32,738 bases of DNA from a virus, in the IMG/VR virus record IMGVR_UViG_3300033141_003935, positions 1-32,738 of that record; one strand, 5' to 3'. The translations under genes and the position numbers were made by a program. Shown piece by piece: positions 6,830 to 14,644 of this stretch (position 1 is its first letter; each line of letters begins with the position of its first letter). The notes beneath the pieces are model-generated. The model was given only the letters and a program-made list of their open reading frames with translations. It was not told where the DNA came from and made no database searches.

Positions 6830-7552
6830 ATGAGTAATTTAGAGAAGTTTATTACATTAAAAGATTTGAAAGATTTGGAAGATTTGAAAGTTTGTGAAGA
6901 GGGTTTAGAATATTTCAAAACGAACTTTTCGAATGGTGCACAGATTATAGATGTAATTAAGAGATTGGAAGACATAAAAACTACAACATGTTGGATTGAT
7001 TGGCTTTGTATAGTTTTCAAACTTACTTATGAAACTAAACGTTGGTACGAAAACGGACAATTTCGATCTATTTGCAATTGCAAAGATGGTCAAAAGCACG
7101 GACTTTGTCGATGGTGGTATGAAAACGGGCAGCCCCAATCAAAATACAATTACAAAGATGGTAAAGAGCATGAACTTTGTTGGCATTGGTATGAGAACGG
7201 ACAGCCCCAATCAAAATACAATTACAAAGATGGTAAAGAGCATGAACTTTGTTGGCATTGGTATGAGAACGGACAGCTTGAATGTAGTTATAACTACAAC
7301 TTTGGTCTATACCATGGGCTTTGTCAGATTTGGTACGAAAACGGGCAACTTAAATCTAGTTATAATTATAATTATAATTATAAAGATGGTAAAGAGCATG
7401 GACTTTGTAAAATGTGGTACGAAAACGGGCAACTTAAATCTAGTTATAATTACAAAAAGGGTCAAAGACATGGGCTTTGTCAGATTTGGGACGAAAACAG
7501 GCAGCTTAGATCTAGTGATAATTATAAAGATGGTCATTTAATAGATTGTTGA
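6830..7552 (+). CDS. MORN_2-repeat protein, longest repeat tract
   Basis: 240 residues: the N-domain (MSNLEKFITLKDLKDLEDLK, GLEYFKTNF, IIDVIKRLED, WIDWLC) and seven MORN_2 repeats, the largest number in a single-domain member. Repeats two and three are a 72-bp DNA duplication (WYENGQPQSKY...). Repeat five contains an expanded Y-N-Y-N-Y-N-Y stretch caused by a short TATAAT tandem repeat, lengthening it by four residues. The final unit is D-E-N-R-Q-L-R-S and ends in DGHLIDC. It starts 2 bp after the fused gene's stop, with AAAGGG upstream. It is followed by the DNA polymerase gene. Function unknown. Confidence 0.85.
   Translation: MSNLEKFITLKDLKDLEDLKVCEEGLEYFKTNFSNGAQIIDVIKRLEDIKTTTCWIDWLCIVFKLTYETKRWYENGQFRSICNCKDGQKHGLCRWWYENGQPQSKYNYKDGKEHELCWHWYENGQPQSKYNYKDGKEHELCWHWYENGQLECSYNYNFGLYHGLCQIWYENGQLKSSYNYNYNYKDGKEHGLCKMWYENGQLKSSYNYKKGQRHGLCQIWDENRQLRSSDNYKDGHLIDC
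7115..7258 (+). repeat. Tandem 72-bp repeat unit duplication
   Basis: Units 7115-7186 and 7187-7258 are identical except for two A/G changes in the GAAAACGGGCAG versus GAGAACGGACAG part. This is the cleanest sign of recent unit copying in the MORN_2 family in this window. Confidence 0.9.
7361..7384 (+). repeat. Short TATAAT tandem repeat in coding sequence
   Basis: About four copies of the hexamer TATAAT (the last ends TATAAA), encoding alternating Tyr-Asn within one MORN_2 repeat. The tract adds 12 bp to the normal 72-bp unit, so the frame is kept. It is a plausible slippage site. Confidence 0.75.
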
Positions 7553-7581
7553 TTTTACAAACGTAGTGAGTTGAGTGTGTT

Positions 7582-9483
7582 ATGAAATTGATAGCATTAG
7601 ATATAGAAACATGGGGTTTGAAAGAAGGTTATACATTACAGCCTTGGCAATGCGCTTCTAATGAGGCTGGTATACTAAGTGTTGCTATCGCAAATAAAGG
7701 GGGCAACATGCTTGTTTCAGATTGCGACTCAACGCTCAATTTTATTGAAAGTTTTAATTCTATAACTGATTGTAAATGCGAAAACCCTGTAATTTGCGGA
7801 TGGAACTTGAAATTCGATTTAGCATTTTTGCTTACTTGCGGGCATAACTACTTTAAAAACTATATATATCTTGATGGAATGCTTTTGCTGAAAAGATTAG
7901 AACAAGATTTAGAGTCGTATTCTTTGAAAAATACGCTAAAAAGATATTCAAAACACATTCCTAATTATGTTGATGGTTATCACGCAGATATTGAGTTTAA
8001 AGTAGGCAAACCTTCTGAAGTTTATACGCAAGAAGAATTACTCAAAATGCACAAATATAATATAAAAGACGCTGAATATACGTATTTTTTGGTTAGGCAT
8101 TTGGTTGCAAAAGCTACACCTCAATGTTTAGCACAAGCAATTCGTGAGAGTACTTTATGTGTATACTTTGCTGAATCTTGGACTAATGGGCTTCATTTAG
8201 ATGATTCGGCAATTGCTAATTTTGAAAAAAGCATTGTTGCAAAATTAAATAAGTTCGATAAACTTTTTACAACTATAGGTTTGACTAAAAAAATAATAAA
8301 CTCTACAAAGCAATTGCCCATTTTTTTAACAGAGAAACTAAACATTACTTTATCTGATTTGACAGAGAAAGGAGCTTTAGCTGTCAATCAAACTGTTTTA
8401 AAGAAAATACTCTATCAAAGTTCCGGTATCCCACAAAAAATTATAAAATCGATTTTAATGTACAAAAGCTTGGAAACGGAGTTGACTAAATTTATTGCTT
8501 CCGCCAAAAGTTGTTATGTAAATTATCGTAAAGCACATTCTGATCCTATGCTGAATAGTACATATACAGGACGTATTACATATTCGATCCACCAATCTAT
8601 AAAAAAAGAAAAAACATATAAAAACGGTTCTATTAAAATTACTAATAAAAAAATAACAATAGGTTTGCCAATACATCAAATGAAACGTGGTAAAATTAGG
8701 AATATATTAATTGCGCCACCAGGTCATGATCTTTTAGAATTAGATTTCTGCGCTCAAGAGATGAGGCTAATGGCTTGCATTGCAAGCGAGTCTACTATGA
8801 TAAAGTTATTTAACGAAAATAAAGATTTGCATTCTTACACTGCTGCTGAAATTGTAGGCATTACATACAAAGAATTTAAAGCGTTGGCACAGAGTGATCC
8901 AGATGCATATAAGAGGTCAAGATTTATTGGAAAGTTAACTAATCTATCATTGCAGTATAGACTAAGCGCTAAAAATTTGTACAGGCAGTGGCACATAGTT
9001 TATGGCATAACAGACAAGACAGAGAGTGACGCTATTATCGCAAAAAATACTTATTTAAAAATCTATAGCGGCATCGGCAGATATTGGAATTCTATTATAG
9101 AATTTGCTAAAAGAACGGGTTATGTTAATAACCTAGCGGAAAGAAAGCGCTATATAAGCGAATGGGGTTATGAACATTCATGGAAGTCGGAGCAAACTGC
9201 TATTAACTTTCCTATCCAATCCGCAGGAGCTGAGCAAAAGGTACTGGCTTTATTTTCGTTGCGTAAATTTATTGATAAGAACAATGTTAAATTCGCATGG
9301 GATTTGCATGATGGCTTGTATTTTTATGTTCCGATTGCTAATCAACAGGAGGTTGTACATGACATGGTTACTATTATGAGTAATCTAGATTACAAAAAAG
9401 CTTGGTTTTGGGAGCCACAATTAAAATTTCCTGTTGAAGCTAAGATAGGCAAAAACTGGGGCGAATTAAAAATTGTAAAATAA
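7582..9483 (+). CDS. DNA polymerase, family A (phage type) with 3'-5' exonuclease
   Basis: 633 residues, the size of phage family-A replicative polymerases (T7-like size class). The N-terminal proofreading domain begins L-D-I-E-T-W with catalytic D7 and E9, followed by WNLKFDLAFL (Exo II). Polymerase motif A is L-E-L-D-F-C-A-Q-E-M-R with D388; motif B is R-S-R-F-I-G-K-L-T-N with the dNTP-binding lysine at 451, although the usual N-F-G-x-x-Y-G reads N-L-S-L-Q-Y-R; motif C is D-L-H-D-G-L with H576-D577. No 5' nuclease domain. It should be the main phage replicase, working with the primase-helicase at 11151. No strong ribosome site precedes ATG 7582. Confidence 0.93.
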   Translation: MKLIALDIETWGLKEGYTLQPWQCASNEAGILSVAIANKGGNMLVSDCDSTLNFIESFNSITDCKCENPVICGWNLKFDLAFLLTCGHNYFKNYIYLDGMLLLKRLEQDLESYSLKNTLKRYSKHIPNYVDGYHADIEFKVGKPSEVYTQEELLKMHKYNIKDAEYTYFLVRHLVAKATPQCLAQAIRESTLCVYFAESWTNGLHLDDSAIANFEKSIVAKLNKFDKLFTTIGLTKKIINSTKQLPIFLTEKLNITLSDLTEKGALAVNQTVLKKILYQSSGIPQKIIKSILMYKSLETELTKFIASAKSCYVNYRKAHSDPMLNSTYTGRITYSIHQSIKKEKTYKNGSIKITNKKITIGLPIHQMKRGKIRNILIAPPGHDLLELDFCAQEMRLMACIASESTMIKLFNENKDLHSYTAAEIVGITYKEFKALAQSDPDAYKRSRFIGKLTNLSLQYRLSAKNLYRQWHIVYGITDKTESDAIIAKNTYLKIYSGIGRYWNSIIEFAKRTGYVNNLAERKRYISEWGYEHSWKSEQTAINFPIQSAGAEQKVLALFSLRKFIDKNNVKFAWDLHDGLYFYVPIANQQEVVHDMVTIMSNLDYKKAWFWEPQLKFPVEAKIGKNWGELKIVK

Positions 9484-9495
9484 TGAGGTGACTTT

Positions 9496-9873
9496 ATGAA
9501 TGTAGCAGAAAAAGTAAAAGAGTATATTAGTTTGAGAGGTAAAAAGGCAAAGTTAGAATCTTTAATAAAGGCTAAAGTAGCGCCTATTAAAACAAGAATG
9601 ATAGAAATTGAAAATGAACTTTTGAAATTTTTAAATGAAACTGGTCAAAGATCATCTAAAACATCGTTCGGCACTCCATATAAGGCGATTAAAAAATTCA
9701 TTACTGTTTCTGATTCTGAGAAGTTTTTTAAATTTGTAAAAGATACGGACGCGTTTGACTTATTGCATAAAAAAGTTGCAACGTCTGTTTATGATACTTA
9801 TATTAAAGAGGGAATCGAAGTTCCTGGGATTACAGAAACATCTGAAATTGTTGTACACATTTTAAAAAGTTAG
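9496..9873 (+). CDS. Conserved phage replication-block protein, unknown function
   Basis: 125 residues. An N-terminal coiled-coil-like segment (MNVAEKVKEYISLRGKKAKL to IENELLKFLNETGQ) is followed by a compact part, KTSFGTPYKAIKKFITVSD, then FFKFVKDTDAFDLLHKKVA and a C-terminal EVPGI...VVHILKS. This pattern matches a widespread family of small phage proteins beside polymerase and ssDNA-binding genes; I know of no established activity. GAGGTG precedes the ATG by a few bases (the GAGGTGACTT leader also occurs before the gene at 15808). Probably co-transcribed with the polymerase 12 bp upstream and the next gene. Confidence 0.75.
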   Translation: MNVAEKVKEYISLRGKKAKLESLIKAKVAPIKTRMIEIENELLKFLNETGQRSSKTSFGTPYKAIKKFITVSDSEKFFKFVKDTDAFDLLHKKVATSVYDTYIKEGIEVPGITETSEIVVHILKS

Positions 9874-9913
9874 AAAATTTTATTATAAATTAATTTAAAA
9901 GAGGTCTATAAAT

Positions 9914-10777
9914 ATGAATCTAAATGATATGAAGCAACTACCGTCCTATTTTTCCGAGACGGATCTGTCTGAGAATAAAAAATTAATCACCACATCAGCG
10001 GGATTGGCTATGATTAAAATCTCAGGCAAAACTTTTGAACTTTCCAAAGGAGATGATAAAACATCTTTAGGGACATCTATAACAGGAGTTATCGTTGGAA
10101 TCGGAAGTATTTCTAAAAAATATTATAGCAGCAAGTATAATCCAAAAGTAGAGGCTATGTCTCCTGACTGTGCTTCTGCAAATGGTAAAACACCTGACAA
10201 AGCAATCGAGAAGCCAATCTGTTCTGCGTGTACTAAGTGTTCTTTCAATGTTTTCGGAAGCGAAATATCCGGTTTCGGGAATAAAACTAAAAAATGTAAA
10301 GATGTGCAAAGGTTAGTTATTTATTTCCCGACTTTAAAGGTTGCAGAAAAGTTATATAGACTAGACGTTCCTGCAGCATCCCTTAAACCATTATCTGTCT
10401 ATGGGAATATGCTTAGTAATAAAGGCATTCCTGTTTGTGGGGTATTTACAACTATCAGTTTTGATACTGTTGAAAAATTCATAAAATTAAAATTTGATTG
10501 TCAACAAGTTTTAAATGAAGAAACTTATAATGCAATAAAAAAAGTTAAACAGAATTTTGAAATTGATAGATTACTAACTATGGAAGTTGCCGCGTTCACA
10601 GAAGATTCCGATGTTGCTGAAGATTCCGATGTTGCTGAAGATTCCGATGTTGCTGTTAAAGAAGAATCTAAAAAGGAAGTTAAAATCGAAAGCAGTCAAT
10701 CAACTTCAGGTCAACAGTTGGAAATCCCCGACAACTTCGAAAGTGAAGTTGACGCTATTATAGACAATATAGAATAG
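9914..10777 (+). CDS. Phage ssDNA-binding-like protein with acidic tail
   Basis: 287 residues. The core matches a phage family with a cysteine cluster (ICSACTKCSFNVFGS ... KKCKDVQRLVIYF) followed by LDVPAASLKPLSVYGNML and VFTTISFD, found next to replicative polymerases and usually considered ssDNA-binding. The last ~80 residues are strongly acidic and low in complexity, including three exact E-D-S-D-V-A repeats, and end D-A-I-I-D-N-I-E. An acidic C-terminal tail is the usual partner-docking element of SSB proteins. AAGAGGT lies upstream of ATG 9914. Binding is inferred from family and tail, not shown directly. Confidence 0.7.
   Translation: MNLNDMKQLPSYFSETDLSENKKLITTSAGLAMIKISGKTFELSKGDDKTSLGTSITGVIVGIGSISKKYYSSKYNPKVEAMSPDCASANGKTPDKAIEKPICSACTKCSFNVFGSEISGFGNKTKKCKDVQRLVIYFPTLKVAEKLYRLDVPAASLKPLSVYGNMLSNKGIPVCGVFTTISFDTVEKFIKLKFDCQQVLNEETYNAIKKVKQNFEIDRLLTMEVAAFTEDSDVAEDSDVAEDSDVAVKEESKKEVKIESSQSTSGQQLEIPDNFESEVDAIIDNIE
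10601..10654 (+). repeat. Three exact 18-bp tandem repeats
   Basis: GAAGATTCCGATGTTGCT occurs three times without a mismatch (10601-10618, 10619-10636, 10637-10654), encoding E-D-S-D-V-A in the acidic tail of the ssDNA-binding-like protein. Copy number is likely to vary between isolates. Confidence 0.95.
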
Positions 10778-10785
10778 TAATAAAC

Positions 10786-11082
10786 ATGAGCCAGTTACTA
10801 GACAAAATACAATTAGAAACTTATAGTGCTGTCATTTCTCGAAGTGGTCTTACCAACAGGGATGTTGCTTTCATGGCAAATATTAGTGATTCTTACTTAA
10901 GCGTGTTGTTGAAACAAAGGCAGGCGTGTCCTGATGACTTGCAAAATTTAATTTTTAATGAGATTTTGGATTTAATTAAAAAAGAAAAAATTAAAATAAT
11001 TAAACTTTGTGAAGATACTCCTGCCGAACACGCAGTTAGGAAATTAAAAATAGTTAGAGAATTAAAAAAAATGCTAGGTTAA
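10786..11082 (+). CDS. Small helix-turn-helix-like protein
   Basis: 98 residues. Residues ~20-45 (GLTNRDVAFMANISDSYLSV) have the pattern of a Cro/Xre-type helix-turn-helix: a helix, a turn around N-I-S, then a recognition-like helix S-Y-L-S-V-L-L-K. The C-terminal half is lysine-rich and helical. It lies between the ssDNA-binding-like and primase-helicase genes, 8 bp after the former, so it may bind DNA at an origin or regulate the block. The ribosome site is weak. The HTH call rests on pattern only. Confidence 0.6.
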   Translation: MSQLLDKIQLETYSAVISRSGLTNRDVAFMANISDSYLSVLLKQRQACPDDLQNLIFNEILDLIKKEKIKIIKLCEDTPAEHAVRKLKIVRELKKMLG

Positions 11083-11150
11083 AAGTATAAGAACTTTAAC
11101 TGTGTTGGGTTAACTAATTTTTCTTTGATAATGGGCTATAAGAGGACTGC

Positions 11151-13847
11151 ATGCAATTGAAATGCACACTTAATTTTTATAACAATCTGTGGGGCGATGC
11201 TGGTGGATATCGTTCTATATGGTTTGTCGGAAAAGATAAAACATTTCGCAGCAATTGGTTTTTAACTAACGAAGAAGCTTTTAAATTTGTAGATGCTTTG
11301 GATAAATCTCTATTCAATGTTTATCATGCGTGCTCTCTTTTCAAAGAAAAGAGAAGAAGGCAGACACATTTTTTAAAATCACGTGCTTTATGGGTCGATT
11401 TAGATTTGAAAGGTACTGATTGTGCTAACTATGAAGAGCTTTTAAAGCAGTTTGATGTACTCAAAGGGACTGCGTTTGATATTTCTAATTGCTGGGTTAT
11501 ATTTACAGGGCATGGTTATCACGTTTACTGGATATTCAAAGATTATTTGAATAAAGAGCAATGGACTGTTGCTGCTAATCTGCTTTATCAGATTTTAAAA
11601 GATAAACAAATCATAGTAGATCCTGCTAGAACAAAAGATTGCGCTTCAGTACTTCGTGTTCCTTATTCTTATAATATAAAAAATAAGGAGCCAGTTTTAG
11701 TTGAAATTGTTAGAGAAGCTTCTTTGATAGCAAACTCATCTTTAAAACATAGTGTAAAGAATAACGATCCTGTAACTTCTAAAGTTAAGTATAGCCAGGA
11801 AGATTTTAATTTAAATTCTAATCTACAACAGATAGTTAACATTGAAAGCGATGTTAATTTAGTGACTGAAAAATGCAATGTGATTAAAACATTTAAAGAA
11901 ACTGGCTTTCATGGGAATGAGCCGTTGTGGTATAAATCTTTAGCTGTTGTCAGACTTTGTGTGGGCGGTGATGGTTATGCGCATACATTCAGTGCAAAAG
12001 ATGTTGATTATAAAGAAGGTGAAACTGAAACTAAGTTAGATCAGTTGCGTAGTAAAGATGTTGGACCAACTCTGTGTGAAACTTTTCTTGATTCTGGATT
12101 GTGCGAAAACTGTCCTTATAAAGACAAAATTAAAAGCCCAATTCAATTAGGCGCTGTTTTTAAACCTATCGCAAATGTACTTGAAGAATTATCCGATATA
12201 AAAGAAAAGAGTCGAGCTGAAGAATTGATAAGCTTAGCGCCTAAAAATTCTTGGACTGTTTGTGAGAACGGAATTTTTAAAATAAAAGATGGCATTCCTG
12301 TATTAGTTTGTGCAGTGCCATTTTTTATCATCGATCTTATTTGTGAGGATTTTAACGATACTACTGTAATTACAGCTATTTTAAGATATTTTATTTTAAA
12401 GCGCCCACATCAATTTAAATTACAACTTAAATGTATTGCAGATGATAAAAAATTATTAGGAGAATTTAATAGCCGTAGGATTTTCCCTATTAATAAAAAA
12501 TATTTAAAAGAATTCTTAGCGTGTTATGTAACTAATTTGCATCATGTATCCCCACAAAGGGCTGTTATTTCCCTAGGCTGGCAGGAAAACAATCTATTTG
12601 TCTATAATTCCGAAGGAGATGCTTTTGATACATCTGGAAATATAGTTAATTGTGTTCTTGATAGGAAGGTTAACGGGTATGCGTCTGGCTTCTCTGCTAA
12701 AGGAAGCATTGAGAATTGGGTAAAAGCATTGAGTTGTTTAGAAACTGATGATAAATATCTACCACATTTGTTTAGCGTACTCTGCTCAATTGGTTGCCCG
12801 TTAATGCCGTTCACCTCCACTAAAGGTTTTTTGTTATCGTTACAAGGCAAGTCAGGAAGTGGTAAAACCTTAGCTCACAAATTAGCTCTAAGTATTTGGG
12901 GCAATCCAGATTTGGCTGGTGTATTAAGTACTTATGATACTAATAAAGCTTTGCTCGGAAGAATGGCAACTGTAAAAAACCTCCCTTTGCGCTTAGATGA
13001 AGCAACATTGCTGAAACCCCATCAACTATCTGGGTTAATATTTGAATTAGTTAATGGGCGAGGTAGATCGAGAGCTACGATAGATGGTTCTTTGTCTAAT
13101 ACAGCTGCCAATTGGCAAACAGTTACTTTAGTTACTACTAATAAGCCACTTTTAGAAAATGACATGTCGACAATTTCAGAAGCTGAGAGATGTCGTATTC
13201 TTGAGTTATCTGTTGAGTTACCTGACGATATTATGAATTGTGGTAAAGCTATAGGTTCGATAATAGAAAAAAATTATGGCGTTGTAGGAAAAGAGATTAT
13301 TTATTGGATTATTAAAAATAAAGAAAGTTCAATAGTTACTTTAGAAAAATTCTACAATAAATTTCAAGAATTAGTTCCATCGGATAAACGTTTTTGGGTC
13401 ACTTGCGGCGCTATTGCTTTGTCAGGAGCTTTTATACTTTCCAAGTTAAATTTAGTCAATCTCGATATTAAAAAAATATACAACTGGTTTGTCCAAATAT
13501 TAAAGCAGCAAACTTTTTTTAATTCTCAAGCTATAACAATGGCTCGTGGTTTTGATTCTAAAGAAGAGTTTGTGCATACCTTGTTTGATTCATTGCATGG
13601 GCACATAGAAATTTTCAATTCTAGATATGACACTGTTAAAACACCAGAACGAGAGATTAAAGCAAGATTAGTAGAGAATAGAAATGAAGGGGATACTTTA
13701 TATGTGCTGACTAAAATAGTTCGTAAGTTTGTAGAAGAGTATTATGTAGATAGTTTGGAATCTGTAATGAATGGCTTTGAGTTTGAGAAATCAGGTGTGC
13801 GAAGGATAGGGAAGCATACGATGAGATGCTTTTGTTTTAAATTATAA
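11151..13847 (+). CDS. Primase-helicase (AEP-like primase plus SF3/DUF927-like ATPase)
   Basis: 898 residues. The N-terminal third is an archaeo-eukaryotic-primase-type domain: catalytic-looking L-W-V-D-L-D-L with D83 and D85, then G-H-G-Y-H-V-Y-W near 121, and D-P-A-R-T-K-D...V-L-R-V-P, all hallmarks of phage and plasmid primases of this group. A cysteine-bearing segment (DSGLCENCPYKDK) follows. The C-terminal half is a DUF927-like ATPase with Walker A G-K-S-G-S-G-K-T near 566 and Walker B L-R-L-D-E-A. It would unwind and prime the fork for the family-A polymerase. AAGAGGA sits 5 bp before ATG 11151. The gene ends the replication block; a promoter follows. Confidence 0.9.
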   Translation: MQLKCTLNFYNNLWGDAGGYRSIWFVGKDKTFRSNWFLTNEEAFKFVDALDKSLFNVYHACSLFKEKRRRQTHFLKSRALWVDLDLKGTDCANYEELLKQFDVLKGTAFDISNCWVIFTGHGYHVYWIFKDYLNKEQWTVAANLLYQILKDKQIIVDPARTKDCASVLRVPYSYNIKNKEPVLVEIVREASLIANSSLKHSVKNNDPVTSKVKYSQEDFNLNSNLQQIVNIESDVNLVTEKCNVIKTFKETGFHGNEPLWYKSLAVVRLCVGGDGYAHTFSAKDVDYKEGETETKLDQLRSKDVGPTLCETFLDSGLCENCPYKDKIKSPIQLGAVFKPIANVLEELSDIKEKSRAEELISLAPKNSWTVCENGIFKIKDGIPVLVCAVPFFIIDLICEDFNDTTVITAILRYFILKRPHQFKLQLKCIADDKKLLGEFNSRRIFPINKKYLKEFLACYVTNLHHVSPQRAVISLGWQENNLFVYNSEGDAFDTSGNIVNCVLDRKVNGYASGFSAKGSIENWVKALSCLETDDKYLPHLFSVLCSIGCPLMPFTSTKGFLLSLQGKSGSGKTLAHKLALSIWGNPDLAGVLSTYDTNKALLGRMATVKNLPLRLDEATLLKPHQLSGLIFELVNGRGRSRATIDGSLSNTAANWQTVTLVTTNKPLLENDMSTISEAERCRILELSVELPDDIMNCGKAIGSIIEKNYGVVGKEIIYWIIKNKESSIVTLEKFYNKFQELVPSDKRFWVTCGAIALSGAFILSKLNLVNLDIKKIYNWFVQILKQQTFFNSQAITMARGFDSKEEFVHTLFDSLHGHIEIFNSRYDTVKTPEREIKARLVENRNEGDTLYVLTKIVRKFVEEYYVDSLESVMNGFEFEKSGVRRIGKHTMRCFCFKL

Positions 13848-13864
13848 TTTCTTGTTAAAATAAC

Positions 13865-13893
13865 TTGACTTTATAAAATTATTGTAGTAATGT
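13865..13893 (+). promoter_or_regulatory. Promoter candidate sharing a 15-mer with the 5.36-kb promoter
   Basis: TTGACT (13865-13870) with a 17-bp spacer to a weak TAATGT -10 (13888-13893), in the gap after the primase-helicase gene. The surrounding AACTTGACTTTATAA (13862-13876) is identical to 5361-5375. The -10 is poor, so the shared 15-mer is the main evidence. Confidence 0.5.
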
Positions 13894-13916
13894 ATTAATT
13901 ATAAGAGGTTTTGATA

Positions 13917-14279
13917 ATGAGCAAAAAAAGTATAATAGTTACAGAAAAAAGATTAGCAGAGTTAGAAGATATAGAATTACAATTTTTATCATTTAAACAT
14001 GCTGGTATAGATTATTGGGATAGTTACGACCGTTCTGTTGATATTTATGATAAATTACGTTCAGAAAAAGAATCAAAAACAGATATTAGAGAATTTCAGG
14101 TAGACATTCAAAATTGCCACGATTCTATATTAGAAGTTCTATGTGAAGGAGTCTTGGGGTCATCAGAGAAGTGTGCGAGAATTGAATTTTCATACGGATC
14201 AACGATTATGGCATTTAATTTTTTAGAAAAATTAGCAATAAAAATTGTTAGAACTTTAACGCAAGATAAAATAAAGTGA
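13917..14279 (+). CDS. Hypothetical phage protein
   Basis: 120 residues from ATG 13917. An in-frame TTG six bases earlier would lie too close to the AAGAGG ribosome site. The protein starts MSKKSIIVTEKRLAELEDIE, is largely helical and charged, has no membrane segment, and carries no motif I recognise. It is the first gene behind the repeated TTGACT element and leads the small-gene operon ending with the RNA ligase region. Confidence 0.7.
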   Translation: MSKKSIIVTEKRLAELEDIELQFLSFKHAGIDYWDSYDRSVDIYDKLRSEKESKTDIREFQVDIQNCHDSILEVLCEGVLGSSEKCARIEFSYGSTIMAFNFLEKLAIKIVRTLTQDKIK

Positions 14280-14289
14280 GAGGCGGGAA

Positions 14290-14469
14290 ATGCAATTCGG
14301 ATTTTTAAGTTCATTATCACTTATTTTTATGATTTTGAAATTATGTGGGGTAATTAATTGGTCATGGTGGTTGGTTTTCCTTCCATCCTACATTGTTGGG
14401 CTAATTGTTATTTGTATATTCTTTTTTTTAACGATAATTAATTTGTATAGGAGACTGAAATGGAACTAA
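14290..14469 (+). CDS. Small two-segment membrane protein
   Basis: 59 residues: MQFGFLSSLSLIFMILKL, then CGVINWSWWLVFLPSYIV, then a long hydrophobic run to LTIINLYRRLKWN. The W-S-W-W-L-V-x-L-P motif is common in very small phage inner-membrane proteins of unknown role. A strong GAGGCGGG ribosome site lies directly upstream. The stop overlaps the next small ORF by 10 bp, which supports both as real. Confidence 0.7.
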   Translation: MQFGFLSSLSLIFMILKLCGVINWSWWLVFLPSYIVGLIVICIFFFLTIINLYRRLKWN

Positions 14470-14639
14470 ATAAACCCTTATTTTTTATGATGCTCTTGGC
14501 GATTATAATTCTATCTTTTGGTAATATGTGGCAGTGTTATCATGTAGAAAACCAAGCAATACGAATAATTGAAAATCAAGCGCCTCCACTTACTTTGTCT
14601 AAAGCGCAGACTGATAATTTAAAACATTTAATTAGGTAA
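14460..14639 (+). CDS. Small membrane-anchored protein
   Basis: 59 residues beginning MELNKPLFFMMLLAIIIL, a single N-terminal hydrophobic segment, followed by a soluble tail (NMWQCYHVENQ ... LTLSKAQTDNLKHLIR). TAGGAG precedes the start at good distance. The frame overlaps the upstream membrane gene by 10 bp and ends 5 bp before the RNA ligase start. The topology resembles small signal-anchor phage proteins such as spanin-type subunits, but nothing specific supports a lysis role. Confidence 0.65.
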   Translation: MELNKPLFFMMLLAIIILSFGNMWQCYHVENQAIRIIENQAPPLTLSKAQTDNLKHLIR

Positions 14640-14644
14640 CTATC

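Noticed and set aside
47-7541. Long open frames on the other strand and in other frames across the MORN_2 genes (for example 47-346, 481-723 and 7307-7537 on minus, 7029-7541 on plus).
   Set aside because: They arise because a 72-bp repeat without stops in one frame is also free of stops in others; they repeat the same short peptide pattern and lack ribosome sites.
7582-9483. A recoded genetic code (TGA as Trp), given the very low GC.
   Set aside because: The polymerase and other genes use TGG for conserved Trp, and TGA ends several genes exactly where the next start overlaps (ATGA).
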